Positions 1 through 8,148 are shown, numbered from the stretch's first letter. The stretch: 64,000 nucleotides of DNA from CAMEON01 sp045128275 (GCA_045128275.1 JBGVRH010000051.1:12549-76548), one strand, 5' to 3'. The notes: generated by a model from the letters alone, not told the origin. Made by a program: numbers and translations.

Positions 1-975
1 AGCGTCCGAGCTCTCGCAGGGGAAGCGGGAGGACATCTCACCGTCGATGGCCTTACAGTTGGCGGCAAAGCCCACCGAAAAGCCTCCGTAGATGGCATCG
101 CGGATGAGGGCGGCGCAGAAGGACAGACCGTTCTCGGCGCGGCGGTTGTACTCGCGACCGTCGATCTTACTGCCCATGGGCAGGTGGAAGTCCATGTAGA
201 TCATGAGCTTACGGGAGGCGCAGTAGTCTCTCGCGTTGACCTTCAGAGGAGAGCCGGAGGAGCCCGTCATGGGCACCTTGGCCGAGGCCTTGAAGTTGAT
301 CTGGGAGACCGAATCGCCGAAGCGGTAGTCACGGATGCCCGCCAGGGAGAAGGGATCCATGAACAGGGGTCTCTGGGAGACGAAATCACCCTGCATGCGG
401 CCTACGGCAATGGCGGGGAGTCCCAGGGGGACGGCCTTGGGGTAGACGTACAGCTCGGTGGGAGCCTCCATGGGGATGGGGCCCTTCTTGGCGTAGATGG
501 TGGCGATCTGAAGCTTGTAATGGCCGCGCTTCTTGGCGGTGATGCGGTGGTGGCGCTTGATCTGCATGTAGGGCCAGAGGTTGAAGCGGGAGATGCAATA
601 CTGCATGGTACTGCTCCCATCGTTCTCGTATTCCTCCAGCTCCAGCTCGTTGAAGAAGTAGGACTCCACGTCCACGCCGAGCAGGGGGAAGAAGCCGGGG
701 TTACGGATGGTCTCGATCAGCTCCACCTCCTCACCCTCGTAAACGCCCTCCTCCGAGAAGTGGCGCTCGTAGATGATGCGTCCCAGTCTGGCGGCGCGCA
801 TGGAGCCGTAGATCTTGAGCAGGATCCACAGCACGATCAGCACCGCGACCACGACGATCAAGGCGGTGAAGTAGGGGGATGTGATGAAGTTGAGGATACC
901 GTTGATGATGCCCTCCGCCGCCGTACCGACCACCGATCCGCCCGAAAGAAGGGCTGCGATTGGCAGGAATGTCAT
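1..975 (-). CDS. DUF58 domain protein, C-terminus beyond the window edge
   Basis: About 325 residues are visible and the reading frame runs open through base 1, so the C-terminus is missing. A membrane helix lies near residues 35-58 (a run of I, V, L around VVAVLIVLWILL). The signature DUF58 block follows near residue 220, where DPFSLAGIRDYRFGDSV precedes INFKASAK. DUF58 proteins are usually encoded beside MoxR ATPases and are thought to act with them in assembling membrane or extracytoplasmic complexes. The ATG lies 3 bp after the stop of the MoxR gene, so the two are one transcription unit. The specific client is unknown. Confidence 0.85.
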   Translation of the reverse strand, partial: MTFLPIAALLSGGSVVGTAAEGIINGILNFITSPYFTALIVVVAVLIVLWILLKIYGSMRAARLGRIIYERHFSEEGVYEGEEVELIETIRNPGFFPLLGVDVESYFFNELELEEYENDGSSTMQYCISRFNLWPYMQIKRHHRITAKKRGHYKLQIATIYAKKGPIPMEAPTELYVYPKAVPLGLPAIAVGRMQGDFVSQRPLFMDPFSLAGIRDYRFGDSVSQINFKASAKVPMTGSSGSPLKVNARDYCASRKLMIYMDFHLPMGSKIDGREYNRRAENGLSFCAALIRDAIYGGFSVGFAANCKAIDGEMSSRFPCESSDA

Positions 976-978
976 GGC

Positions 979-1950
979 TTATCTCTCCTCGAACACAGCC
1001 TCGGTGGGAACCGTGACCATACCCAGAATGTCGTCGATGATCTCGTAGGCGGCATTCTTCTTGATACGGGCGGCGTTCTCCAGGGTCAGACGGTGATCCA
1101 GGACGGGGTGAGCGGCGCGCTTGACGTCGTCGGGGGTGACGTAGTTGCGGCCTGCGATGGCGGCATAGCCCTTGGCGGCCTTCATGAGGGACAGGGCACC
1201 ACGGGGAGATACGCCCAGCAGCACCTTGGGATAGGAGCGGGTCTTCTCCACGATGGAGGTGATGTAGCCCATCATCTCGCGGCAGATGTAGACCTTGGGC
1301 AGCTCCTGGATGGCGGTCACCAGCTCCTCGGCGGTGACCACGGGCTTCAGGGTCTCCAGGGGGGAGAACTTATCGAAGCGGGCCAGGATATCCACGCCCT
1401 CGGAGTGGTTGGGGTAGTCCATTCTGCCCTTCATGAGGAAGCGGTCCAGCTGTGCCTCGGGCAGGGGGAACGTACCCATGGACTCCACGGGGTTCTGGGT
1501 AGCGATGACCATGAAGGGCTGGGCCAGCTTGAAGGTCTTGCCGTCGATGGTGGCCTGAATCTCCTCCATACACTCCAGAAGACCCGACTGGGTCTTGGGG
1601 GTGGCGCGGTTGATCTCGTCGGCCAGGACGATGTTGGCGAAGATGGGGCCGGGGACGAACTCGAACTCCGACTTCTTCATGTTGAAGAAGTTGACGCCCG
1701 TGATATCCGAGGGGAGCAGGTCGGGGGTGAACTGGATACGCTTATATTCGCAGGACACCGAGGCGGCCAGAGACTTGATCAGCACCGTCTTACCCGTACC
1801 GGGGACGTCCTCCAGCAGGACGTGACCGCCGCAGAGCAGGGAGACGATGAGCATATCGATGGTATCGGACTTACCGACGATGACCTTACCGATATTATCC
1901 TTGATCTTTTCGTAGACCTCGGTGATGTGGGCGGAGATCTGGGTGGACAT
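979..1950 (-). CDS. MoxR-family AAA+ ATPase
   Basis: A 323-residue AAA+ ATPase of normal length for the family. Walker A is DVPGTGKT near residues 49-56, Walker B is VLADEINRA near residue 110, and sensor-type residues follow in ATQNPVE. The C-terminal lid contains the VSPRGALSL motif. MoxR ATPases work as chaperone-like factors with the DUF58 protein encoded immediately downstream. The start is supported by an AGAGGT ribosome-binding site. A consensus promoter lies about 60 bp upstream and likely drives this pair. Confidence 0.93.
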   Translation of the reverse strand: MSTQISAHITEVYEKIKDNIGKVIVGKSDTIDMLIVSLLCGGHVLLEDVPGTGKTVLIKSLAASVSCEYKRIQFTPDLLPSDITGVNFFNMKKSEFEFVPGPIFANIVLADEINRATPKTQSGLLECMEEIQATIDGKTFKLAQPFMVIATQNPVESMGTFPLPEAQLDRFLMKGRMDYPNHSEGVDILARFDKFSPLETLKPVVTAEELVTAIQELPKVYICREMMGYITSIVEKTRSYPKVLLGVSPRGALSLMKAAKGYAAIAGRNYVTPDDVKRAAHPVLDHRLTLENAARIKKNAAYEIIDDILGMVTVPTEAVFEER

Positions 1951-2011
1951 GATGGGTTACCTCTTTTCTTCTAAGTTCGCATCTCTCGGAGAGATACAGA
2001 TATACCCTTTT

Positions 2012-2040
2012 ATTTTACTATTTTTCAAGGCTTTTGTCAA
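2012..2040 (-). promoter_or_regulatory. Promoter of the moxR-DUF58 unit
   Basis: On the minus strand TTGACA (2035-2040) and TAAAAT (2012-2017) are separated by 17 bp. The expected transcript start is near 2005, about 55 nt before the MoxR ATG. Confidence 0.75.
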
Positions 2041-2097
2041 TACAGTTGAGTCCTTTTCTACATTTTCAACAGTTTCATAAAGGCTTTTTTGGACAAA

Positions 2098-2130
2098 AAA
2101 CGGACTGATACAATGCGTATCAATCCGTTT
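2098..2130 (-). terminator. Intrinsic terminator after the radical-SAM gene
   Basis: A long hairpin with AAACGGA and TCCGTTT at the base of its arms is followed on the minus strand by a T run. It lies just beyond the stop of the radical-SAM gene at 2136. Confidence 0.85.
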
Positions 2131-2135
2131 GATTC

Positions 2136-2798
2136 TTATACCTTTTTGGTCGGGATCTTGTAGGCGAACACGTCAAAGCCCGTCACCCCCATGGTCGTCA
2201 GCTCGGCCACCGAGGCCTCCACGTCGGAGTCGGTGTTGAAGCCGGGGATATGGGGCACGCGGACGGTAATCCGATCGGCTCCCACAAGGGACAGAAGCAG
2301 GGCGAGGTTGGACTTCACAAGGGTGTTGTCGCGCCCCGTGTAGGCTTTGTAAATGGCGGGGTTCATGTCCTTGATATCGATGAAGAAATGATCCACCACC
2401 CGTGCGGCGGCGCGGACGTTGTCCTCGGGGATGTTCAGGCAGGACTCGGCGTAGATGCGCCAGTCGGGGTGGCAGACCTGGCGGAAGGCGGTGATGAAGT
2501 CGGTGTGGAGCAGAGGCTCCCCGCCGCCGAAGGTCACACCGCCCCCCGTGGCCAGGTAGTAGAGGCTGTCGATCTTGACCCTCTCAAACAGCTCGGCCGC
2601 CGTGACCCGCTCGAAGGGGGGCTTCCCGTCCTTTCGCTCATGCCAGGTCTGGGGGTTGATGCAGAGCTTACACTGCAAGGGGCACCCGAAGGCCCCCACG
2701 AGAGCCGTCACCCCCGCGCCGTCGGTGGCCATGCGGAGGCGGTCGCAGAAGGCCAGGGGAAAGGTGGGCAGAGCTTGATCCATCATAGCGTCCATCAC
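2136..2798 (-). CDS. Stand-alone radical SAM protein, PFL-activase-like
   Basis: A short radical SAM protein of about 216-220 residues. The [4Fe-4S] ligand motif is present as GCPLQCKLC (CX3CX2C), followed by the SAM-binding GGGVTFGGGEPLL segment. It resembles glycyl-radical-enzyme activases, but no glycyl radical enzyme is encoded nearby, so the substrate is unknown. It overlaps the upstream gene by GTGA at 2795-2798. Start choice is open: GTG at 2798 or ATG at 2795 are coupled to the upstream stop, but GGAG at 2798-2801 is better spaced for the ATG at 2786. A role in modifying the partner protein encoded upstream is only an inference. Confidence 0.8.
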   Translation of the reverse strand: MMDAMMDQALPTFPLAFCDRLRMATDGAGVTALVGAFGCPLQCKLCINPQTWHERKDGKPPFERVTAAELFERVKIDSLYYLATGGGVTFGGGEPLLHTDFITAFRQVCHPDWRIYAESCLNIPEDNVRAAARVVDHFFIDIKDMNPAIYKAYTGRDNTLVKSNLALLLSLVGADRITVRVPHIPGFNTDSDVEASVAELTTMGVTGFDVFAYKIPTKKV

Positions 2799-3364
2799 TC
2801 CACAGGCTCGCCCATCAGCTCGTCCTCGAAATTCTCCTCGACGGTATCCGTCTCGGTAGCCGTCTCGGTAGCCTCCTCGGTGATCTCCTCGGTAATCTCC
2901 TCGATGACCTCGCCCTCCCAGACCACGTCGCCCATCAAAGGCTCCTCGGTCTCTTCCACGGGCACACCCGCAAGAGGCAGATCGCAGGCCGTCTCGGTCT
3001 CGGGCGGGGGTATCATCTCTCCGTCTACAGCGATATAGGTCTCCTCGGCAGAGGTATCGGGGAAGGGCATATCTCCCGCGACGGGCTCACCCGCCTCGGT
3101 GGAGGGGAAGGGATTCACGCACCCCGTCACCGATAGGGCGATGGAGGCGGAGATGCCCACCACGGCCACGGTCTTGCCCAGGGCCTCCCGCTTGGCCAGG
3201 GCGTTCTCCAGCTGGCGCACCTCCTGCTCGCACTTGGGGCAGGTACCCTTGCAGTTGCCCTTATGCTTGCACTCGGACACCACCCACTCAATATCGTTCT
3301 CGCGGGCGATCTCGGCGCGGATCTGTTTAAGGATGCGGCATTTTTCTTTTCCGTAATATTTCAT
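2795..3364 (-). CDS. Cys-motif membrane protein with acidic T/E-rich tail, partner of the radical SAM gene
   Basis: A 189-residue protein of unknown function. The N-terminal part holds a four-cysteine motif (CKHKGNCKGTCPKCE, near residues 32-46) that could bind a metal or an iron-sulfur cluster. A helix around residues 66-82 (VAVVGISASIALSVTGC) may be a membrane anchor, followed by a long acidic tail with EEITEEITEEATETATETDT-type repeats. I recall similar Cys-motif proteins in other gut anaerobes, without a known role. The gene is translationally coupled to the radical SAM gene. Ribosome-binding site AAAGGAG precedes the ATG. Confidence 0.75.
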   Translation of the reverse strand: MKYYGKEKCRILKQIRAEIARENDIEWVVSECKHKGNCKGTCPKCEQEVRQLENALAKREALGKTVAVVGISASIALSVTGCVNPFPSTEAGEPVAGDMPFPDTSAEETYIAVDGEMIPPPETETACDLPLAGVPVEETEEPLMGDVVWEGEVIEEITEEITEEATETATETDTVEENFEDELMGEPVE

Positions 3365-3451
3365 GGGAATTGCTCCTTTCGTTATGGAAGAGTTTCAGAT
3401 GGGTCACGCGTAATACGTACCGGATGGGTCAAAGCGGCGTTTATGCGGATT

Positions 3452-4081
3452 TTATCTTTTCTGATCCACGCTGACCGGTCGATCCTTCTGGTCCACCTCT
3501 TTCAAAGCACGCTCGCTGAACCAGATCACGTTGCCGTTTGAAGCATAATAGACCGTCACCTCGGCGGTATATCCCTCGTACAGATCTTCTTTGATGTACA
3601 AAGTAACGTCGATCTGTCCGCGGCACTCCCCCGTGGGGAGGGTGATCTCAATGTCCTCAAAATAATTCGGTGTCTTGGTGGGATAGCTCCAGTAGTGTTC
3701 TTCGACCGTCGCACGGAAATCCGTGTTTGTAAAATAGTCGTGATATTCCTTCTCAAAGAGATCCGCAACACCGTTGATGAGGCACCCCTCGGCATCAATT
3801 TCCAAAACCGCTGTCTGGTTCTCATGGGCCGAGATCTTCATATCCCCGCCCAGGCCAATCGTCACCGTGACGGTATTCGAATCGGTGACCTGCACGGACT
3901 GGTGGGGAATGGTGATATCCACCACGTTGCTCTTCTCTCCCGAGCCGCCGGCGCGGGAGGAGCGGAGGTAGAGAGGATCTGTGCCCTGTTGGCAAGAGAC
4001 GCACAGAAGGGTGACGGTCAGAAGCATCAGCACGATCAAGACCCTTCTTTTTGGAGAAAACATTCGGTGTGTCATATTCAT
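3452..4081 (-). CDS. Hypothetical lipoprotein
   Basis: A 209-residue protein with a lipoprotein signal peptide: positively charged start (MTHRMFSPKRR), hydrophobic core LIVLMLLTVTLLC, and a likely lipobox at VSC, so the mature protein would be lipid-anchored outside the membrane. The rest is rich in beta-type sequence and acidic residues with no family I recognise. It is followed by the Cys-motif/radical SAM pair on the same strand with an 87-bp gap, and preceded by the serpin gene; cotranscription is possible. AAAGGAG lies ahead of the ATG. Confidence 0.65.
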   Translation of the reverse strand: MNMTHRMFSPKRRVLIVLMLLTVTLLCVSCQQGTDPLYLRSSRAGGSGEKSNVVDITIPHQSVQVTDSNTVTVTIGLGGDMKISAHENQTAVLEIDAEGCLINGVADLFEKEYHDYFTNTDFRATVEEHYWSYPTKTPNYFEDIEITLPTGECRGQIDVTLYIKEDLYEGYTAEVTVYYASNGNVIWFSERALKEVDQKDRPVSVDQKR

Positions 4082-4165
4082 TCGGCTCCTTTCCTGTAGC
4101 TACGAAAACCTCTCGCTTATGACGGTGTCTGCTCTGTACAAGGCTCGGTTTTTCCCGCCAAGCCG

Positions 4166-5425
4166 TTACAGCCGTGTCACCACCCCCACGAACAGGGGCA
4201 GTCCCGTCTTGGTATCCACGATGGCGTACACGAAGGGACGGTCGAGGTAGACGTATTTCGGCTCCATGGGGGCAGCAGACTCGGCCTTGTTGACCGCCCA
4301 GGTCACGGCGGCGGCCTTGGTGCCGTTGCGGTCTACCTGAATGAAGGTCTTCTGGAAGACGCCGTCGCAGTAGAGGTTGCCCATGGCAGAGGTACCCAGC
4401 CCCGAGAGGTCGGCGGTGTCACTGCTAAAGAGATGAGTCACGCCCATCTCCTTTAGGGAAGCGGTGAGATTCATGTCGCTGGCATAGGTGAACTCGGGGA
4501 TGCGGGTGTAGACCGTCTCGCGGGTCTGCTCCTGCCACATGGCCGTCCAGTCCCCGCCGTCCAGGGAGGCGGCGAACTCATAAATGTCGGTTCCCTCCTC
4601 GGGCAGAAGACCCACGAAGCAGTAGGCGCTTCCCTTGTAGGGCTTGGCTACCCCGAAGCCCCCCTCCACGGTGAGGTAGCGGGACTCCTCGGAGCGGAGC
4701 ATGGCCACGGGGGACTCGGTGCCGTTCAGGGAGGTGAAGGTGTCGGTGAGAATATCCTTCTTCTCGTACTCCTCCTCCCACTTGGCATCGAAGACCAGGG
4801 CGTTGACCACGTACATCACCGCCTCGGCGGGGATGGGATCCTCCAGGATGGAGTCGATCATGCCGTCGGTGTAGTGATCCACCCACTTGTTGATATCCTT
4901 GCGGGTGGTCTCGTCAAAGGGGGCGGCGTACTGCTGGGCCTCGTACCAGTCGGCGCAGGTCTGGAGGAACTCCTCGCGGACAGAAAAGCTGTCCCCGTCC
5001 CGATACCAGATGGAATCCGCCACCGAGACCTTGCAGTCCTTGCCTGTGTACAGTCCGCTGGTGTAGGCGTAGAGTGCCTTGTTCAGCTCGTCAATGGGCA
5101 TCCCCAGCACCGCCTCCATCTGGGCGAGGGTCTCCCCCTCGGCACCGTTGGCCAGCATGGAGAGACAGATCAAAGCGGAGAGGGGAGACACCAGGTGGTT
5201 GGCCTTGCCCTCCTTCTCCAAAGACACGGTGGTATTGGTCAGCGCCAGGGAGAAATCCGCCATGGCGGTCTTGAACTGGTCGGTGACCTTCCCTGCCTCG
5301 GTCACTTCGCGGGTATAGCCCGCCGACAGCTCGGAGGCCTTGACGTTGAGCGCGCAGGAGGTCATCTGCGCGGGGATGGCGGCCAGCATGAGCACCGCCA
5401 GCAGAACATTCAATAGCTTTTTCAT
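4166..5425 (-). CDS. Secreted serpin (serine protease inhibitor), lipoprotein-type signal
   Basis: A 419-residue serpin of full family length. The signal peptide (MKKLLNVLLAVLMLAAIPAQ) ends at a possible lipobox cysteine (TSC). Serpin hallmarks are NHLVSPLSA near the N-terminus, the breach/hinge block FIQVDRNGTKAAAVT, and the C-terminal DRPFVYAIVDTKTGLPLFVG. The reactive loop runs about residues 370-392 and contains AESAAPMEP, so the P1 residue cannot be fixed by eye. Serpins trap proteases by loop cleavage and conformational change; a gut bacterium could use one against host or competitor proteases. The ATG at 5425 was chosen over an upstream in-frame start because AGGAGGT sits 6 nt before it and the signal peptide begins there. 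Confidence 0.92.
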   Translation of the reverse strand: MKKLLNVLLAVLMLAAIPAQMTSCALNVKASELSAGYTREVTEAGKVTDQFKTAMADFSLALTNTTVSLEKEGKANHLVSPLSALICLSMLANGAEGETLAQMEAVLGMPIDELNKALYAYTSGLYTGKDCKVSVADSIWYRDGDSFSVREEFLQTCADWYEAQQYAAPFDETTRKDINKWVDHYTDGMIDSILEDPIPAEAVMYVVNALVFDAKWEEEYEKKDILTDTFTSLNGTESPVAMLRSEESRYLTVEGGFGVAKPYKGSAYCFVGLLPEEGTDIYEFAASLDGGDWTAMWQEQTRETVYTRIPEFTYASDMNLTASLKEMGVTHLFSSDTADLSGLGTSAMGNLYCDGVFQKTFIQVDRNGTKAAAVTWAVNKAESAAPMEPKYVYLDRPFVYAIVDTKTGLPLFVGVVTRL

Positions 5426-5532
5426 GGGATACCTCCTATGGGGTGGGCCTTTTGAAATGCCCTTCACCCATATAGACGACATTTTTTGAGATCCATTACC
5501 CCCAAAGCCCAACGTTTACAAAATATTCACAA

Positions 5533-5567
5533 AAACCCACGCGCAAAATGAACTTGCGGCGTGGGTT
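5533..5567 (-). terminator. Intrinsic terminator after nrdR
   Basis: Minus-strand hairpin with arms AACCCACGC and GCGTGGGTT, followed by T residues, directly after the nrdR stop at 5574. Confidence 0.85.
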
Positions 5568-5573
5568 CGGAGA

Positions 5574-6053
5574 TCAGTTTTCGGGGTCTTGGGTCTTTTT
5601 GGTCTTGGCGTGCTTCTTCTTGAGCTTCTTCAGCTCGTCCATGAAGGAGTCCACGTCGGTGAACTGGTGGTAGACCGAGGCGAAGCGGACGTAGGAGATC
5701 TCGTCGATAGCGCGGAGCTTCTCCAGCACCATGTCACCCAGCTCCACAGAGGGCACCTCCAGGCGCAGGGTGTTCTGCAGCTCGGACTCGATCTCGTCCA
5801 CAATGGCGTCAGCGTCCACGGTGCGCTTGCGGGTGGATTTCAGAATGCCGTTGATGAGCTTGTTGCGGTCAAAGGGCTCCTTGGAGCCGTCCTTCTTCAG
5901 CACCATGATCTGGGCTTGCTCGATCATCTCGAAGGTGGTGAAGCGCTTGGCGCATTGGAGGCATTCGCGGCGGCGGCGGATGCTGTTGCCCTCTTCAATG
6001 GGGCGGGAGTCGATGACCTTCAGGTCGGGATTGCCGCAGGCGGGGCATTTCAT
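5574..6053 (-). CDS. nrdR: Transcriptional repressor NrdR
   Basis: A 159-residue NrdR of standard length. The zinc ribbon is formed by CPACG (residues 3-7) and CLQCAKRF (from residue 31), and the ATP-cone domain follows (VLKKDGSKEPFDRNKLINGI). NrdR senses ATP/dATP and represses ribonucleotide reductase genes through NrdR boxes. No ribonucleotide reductase gene lies in this window, so its targets are elsewhere. It has its own promoter and terminator and is therefore likely monocistronic. AAAGGAG precedes the ATG. Confidence 0.97.
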   Translation of the reverse strand: MKCPACGNPDLKVIDSRPIEEGNSIRRRRECLQCAKRFTTFEMIEQAQIMVLKKDGSKEPFDRNKLINGILKSTRKRTVDADAIVDEIESELQNTLRLEVPSVELGDMVLEKLRAIDEISYVRFASVYHQFTDVDSFMDELKKLKKKHAKTKKTQDPEN

Positions 6054-6087
6054 GGGCAGAATTCTCCTTTCGGGAGGTCGTTACCCC

Positions 6088-6116
6088 ATTATATCATACT
6101 TTGATCGGTTTGTAAA
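6088..6116 (-). promoter_or_regulatory. Promoter of nrdR
   Basis: Minus-strand TTTACA (6111-6116) and TATAAT (6088-6093) with a 17-bp spacer. It overlaps the 3' end of the upstream DUF6514 gene. Confidence 0.75.
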
Positions 6117-6469
6117 GTATTTTGGGAAATTTCTCCCGCCTCCTTCGCTCTTTGCCCCTGCTCCCATAAAAGATCCGCCACCACGTCCTCCAGATGGACG
6201 GGGGACAGTTCCCCCTCGGTGATACGGGAAAACAGGGCGCGGGCATCCTCCTCATGGATCCCCACGCAGTACAGGTACCGCTCGGTGGGGCTCTCCATAC
6301 CGATGGCGTAGGTGGGGATCGGGGACGGGAACGGACGATCGCCTTCCTCGGACGGGCGCATGGACCACAGGCGGCAGACCACAGGGCATTGGGGGGTCAC
6401 ACGGTAGTAACGCTCCTCCAACAGGCTCATGACCAAGCGGGATCGGGGATCTTCGGCGTGTAAGCTCAT
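6089..6469 (-). CDS. DUF6514-like protein
   Basis: A 126-residue soluble protein. The pattern TYAIGMES...YCVGIHEEDARALFSRITEGELSPVHLEDVVADLL matches what I remember of the small clostridial DUF6514 family, whose function is unknown. The ATG at 6469 is preceded by GGAGGAAAAC; a longer in-frame start at 6520 adds only an Arg-rich stretch without a ribosome-binding site. The stop codon lies within the nrdR promoter. Confidence 0.65.
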   Translation of the reverse strand: MSLHAEDPRSRLVMSLLEERYYRVTPQCPVVCRLWSMRPSEEGDRPFPSPIPTYAIGMESPTERYLYCVGIHEEDARALFSRITEGELSPVHLEDVVADLLWEQGQRAKEAGEISQNTLQTDQSMI

Positions 6470-6808
6470 AGTTTTCCTCCATTTTGACGACCGACGGCGA
6501 CGTCTGTCGTTTTTCCTCATTATAGCACGGCTTTCGGAGAAGGAAAACCTTAACGTTTATGGAAGAAAGCGGTATATTGGCCGCCCTTCTCTCCCTAAAA
6601 AGGGAAATTTGCAAGCTGTGACAAGGTCTTTTCGTAATGATCGTACCGATCCGCACAGGCAGGATCTTCCTCCTATCCCACAAATTCACCCTTGATTTTG
6701 TGTATATTTTTCTGTATAATCAAGTCGTATATGCAACAAATCTGCCCGAGATCACCATTTACGAATGTTTTGGTGACAAGGATCTGACCCAAAAAGAAAG
6801 GAGTGACC
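6470..6808. other. Intergenic region between divergent genes
   Basis: This 339-bp stretch separates the leftward DUF6514 gene from the rightward small membrane protein gene. It holds the promoter of the latter (6692-6720). No RNA gene, repeat or convincing ORF was seen in the rest. Confidence 0.6.
6692..6720 (+). promoter_or_regulatory. Promoter of the small membrane protein gene
   Basis: TTGATT (6692-6697) and TATAAT (6715-6720) with a 17-bp spacer, about 85 bp ahead of the ATG at 6809. Confidence 0.7.
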
Positions 6809-7081
6809 ATGAAACCGACTGTCTCACGGCGCGTCAAACAGCGTCCTTCCCTGCCCCCGTGGCTCCTCCGTCCCCTGGCGGGAAAGCTCTTGGTGGCGGG
6901 ACATATCCTCATGCTGATATCCCTGTGCCACTTTGCCTGTCTGCTGGGCGGAGAAGGGCAGGGGGAGGCCCTCCTGTACATGGATGTCTACATGGAAACG
7001 GTAGCCGTCTCCGCCGTCCTCCTGTGGGCGGGGGTGTTGGGGCTGGATTGGCTGGAGCGGAGAATCGATAGCTCTCGGTGA
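6809..7081 (+). CDS. Small membrane protein, unknown
   Basis: A 90-residue protein with two predicted membrane helices (about residues 24-46, LAGKLLVAGHILMLISLCHF, and 62-80, VAVSAVLLWAGVLGLDWL) and basic ends. No family was recognised. The ATG at 6809 has AAAGGAG 6 nt upstream; the frame is also open from a GTG two codons earlier. It faces the convergent DUF6809-like gene with an 17-bp gap. Confidence 0.55.
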   Translation: MKPTVSRRVKQRPSLPPWLLRPLAGKLLVAGHILMLISLCHFACLLGGEGQGEALLYMDVYMETVAVSAVLLWAGVLGLDWLERRIDSSR

Positions 7082-7098
7082 TCTCCTCCCATCCTTCC

Positions 7099-7365
7099 CT
7101 ACTCCCCGAAGCACTCCGCCCCCAGCCGCACACCCATGCGGAAGCCCTCGGAGAACCGCTCCCGCTCCCGCTCGGCTCCCAGGGTGTCCAGGGCGGTGTC
7201 GTAGGACTCCAGGAGCACACGCTGCTCGGGGGTCAGAGTGGCGGCCAGGGCATCCCGCTTGGCCTTGACCTCACCGTACAGGCGGTCTCCCTCGGAGGGC
7301 TTTGGAGGCTTGCGCTCAAAGGGCGGCGGATTGCCGTAGTAGAGGGTGGTGATGGGTGACTTCAT
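7099..7365 (-). CDS. DUF6809-like small protein
   Basis: An 88-residue soluble protein. The pattern TTLYYGNPPPFER near the N-terminus and FSEGFRMGVRLGAECF at the C-terminus fits my memory of the DUF6809 family, small helical clostridial proteins of unknown function often found near phage-like or regulatory genes. ATG at 7365 with AAGGGG upstream; a TTG two codons earlier is the alternative. It has a consensus promoter and is divergent from an XRE regulator gene. Confidence 0.65.
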   Translation of the reverse strand: MKSPITTLYYGNPPPFERKPPKPSEGDRLYGEVKAKRDALAATLTPEQRVLLESYDTALDTLGAERERERFSEGFRMGVRLGAECFGE

Positions 7366-7406
7366 AAGCAATCCCCTTTATGCCTTGTAAGATATAATTT
7401 CCATAT

Positions 7407-7435
7407 ATTATACACCCTAAAGGATATAATGTCAA
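7407..7435 (-). promoter_or_regulatory. Promoter of the DUF6809-like gene
   Basis: Perfect TTGACA (7430-7435) and TATAAT (7407-7412) on the minus strand with a 17-bp spacer. A plus-strand TATAAT at 7425-7430 abuts the -35 box, so the divergent XRE gene may share or compete for this region. Confidence 0.75.
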
Positions 7436-7465
7436 TAGTAAATTGCCAGTATATCGGAGGTGTAT

Positions 7466-7684
7466 ATGGAAGTATATCAACGAATGAAGGATCTCCGCGA
7501 GGATCACGATCTGAGCCAGGAGGATATCGCCAAGGTACTACAGACCACCCAGGAGCAGGTCAGCAAATACGAGACGGGACGGCAGATGATGGGCATTGAT
7601 AAATACATCAAGCTGGCAAAGCATTACAATGTGAGCCTGGATTATCTGACGGGCCTGATCGACACGCCGAGGAAACTATTCTAA
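7466..7684 (+). CDS. XRE-family HTH regulator (copy 1)
   Basis: A 72-residue single-domain Cro/C1-type DNA-binding protein; the helix-turn-helix spans LSQEDIAKVLQTTQEQVSKYETG. GGAGG lies 5 nt before the ATG at 7466. Its C-terminal half (AKHYNVSLDYLTGLIDTPRK) is nearly identical to that of the next gene, so the two are tandem paralogues. It probably controls itself or the divergent DUF6809-like gene, although no operator was identified. Confidence 0.88.
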   Translation: MEVYQRMKDLREDHDLSQEDIAKVLQTTQEQVSKYETGRQMMGIDKYIKLAKHYNVSLDYLTGLIDTPRKLF

Positions 7685-7770
7685 ATATTGCGTACCTGAT
7701 AAGGTACATTTTCACGCGTTTCATAACGAATCATGTATAATCATATCCAATACTGTATTGGGGGATGTAT

Positions 7771-7989
7771 ATGACGCCGAATGAACGCCTGAGAGAAATG
7801 CGTATCCGACACGGCCTGCGGCAAGCCGAAGTAGCGGAATTATTGAATACGACTCAAAGACAGATCAGCAAGTACGAAAGAGGTCTGCAAGTCATGGGAA
7901 CGGATAAATATATAATTCTTGCGAAACACTACAACGTCAGCCTCGACTATCTGACGGGTCTGATCGACACGCCGAGAAAGCTGCATTAA
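7771..7989 (+). CDS. XRE-family HTH regulator (copy 2)
   Basis: A 72-residue paralogue of the preceding regulator. The HTH is LRQAEVAELLNTTQRQISKYERG; the C-terminal half is nearly the same while the recognition helix differs (TTQRQISKY versus TTQEQVSKY). ATG at 7771 has a G5 run 6 nt upstream; the ATG two codons earlier is too close to it. A TATAAT at 7736-7741 suggests an own promoter, with only a weak -35. Confidence 0.88.
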   Translation: MTPNERLREMRIRHGLRQAEVAELLNTTQRQISKYERGLQVMGTDKYIILAKHYNVSLDYLTGLIDTPRKLH

Positions 7990-7998
7990 AAGATAAGG

Positions 7999-8018
7999 GC
8001 CACCTTTTCAAGGGTGGC
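7999..8018 (+). terminator. Terminator after XRE copy 2
   Basis: Hairpin with arms GCCACC and GGTGGC followed by TCATTTCT, 10 bp after the stop codon. Confidence 0.6.
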
Positions 8019-8148
8019 TCATTTCTGTTCTTGGCGGGGCGCGTCACCGAAAAGTCCTTTCCTCTCCGTGAAAAACGCCATAATTCCCGCCACGATTCCT
8101 CCACAATGTGACAGAATCCTGAAATCTTTTCCACATTGGAAAAACCCA

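Noticed and set aside
7692..7707. Hairpin GTACCT-GATA-AGGTAC as terminator after XRE copy 1
   Set aside because: Only 6 bp of stem with a short T stretch; could be an operator half-site as well, so not annotated as a feature.
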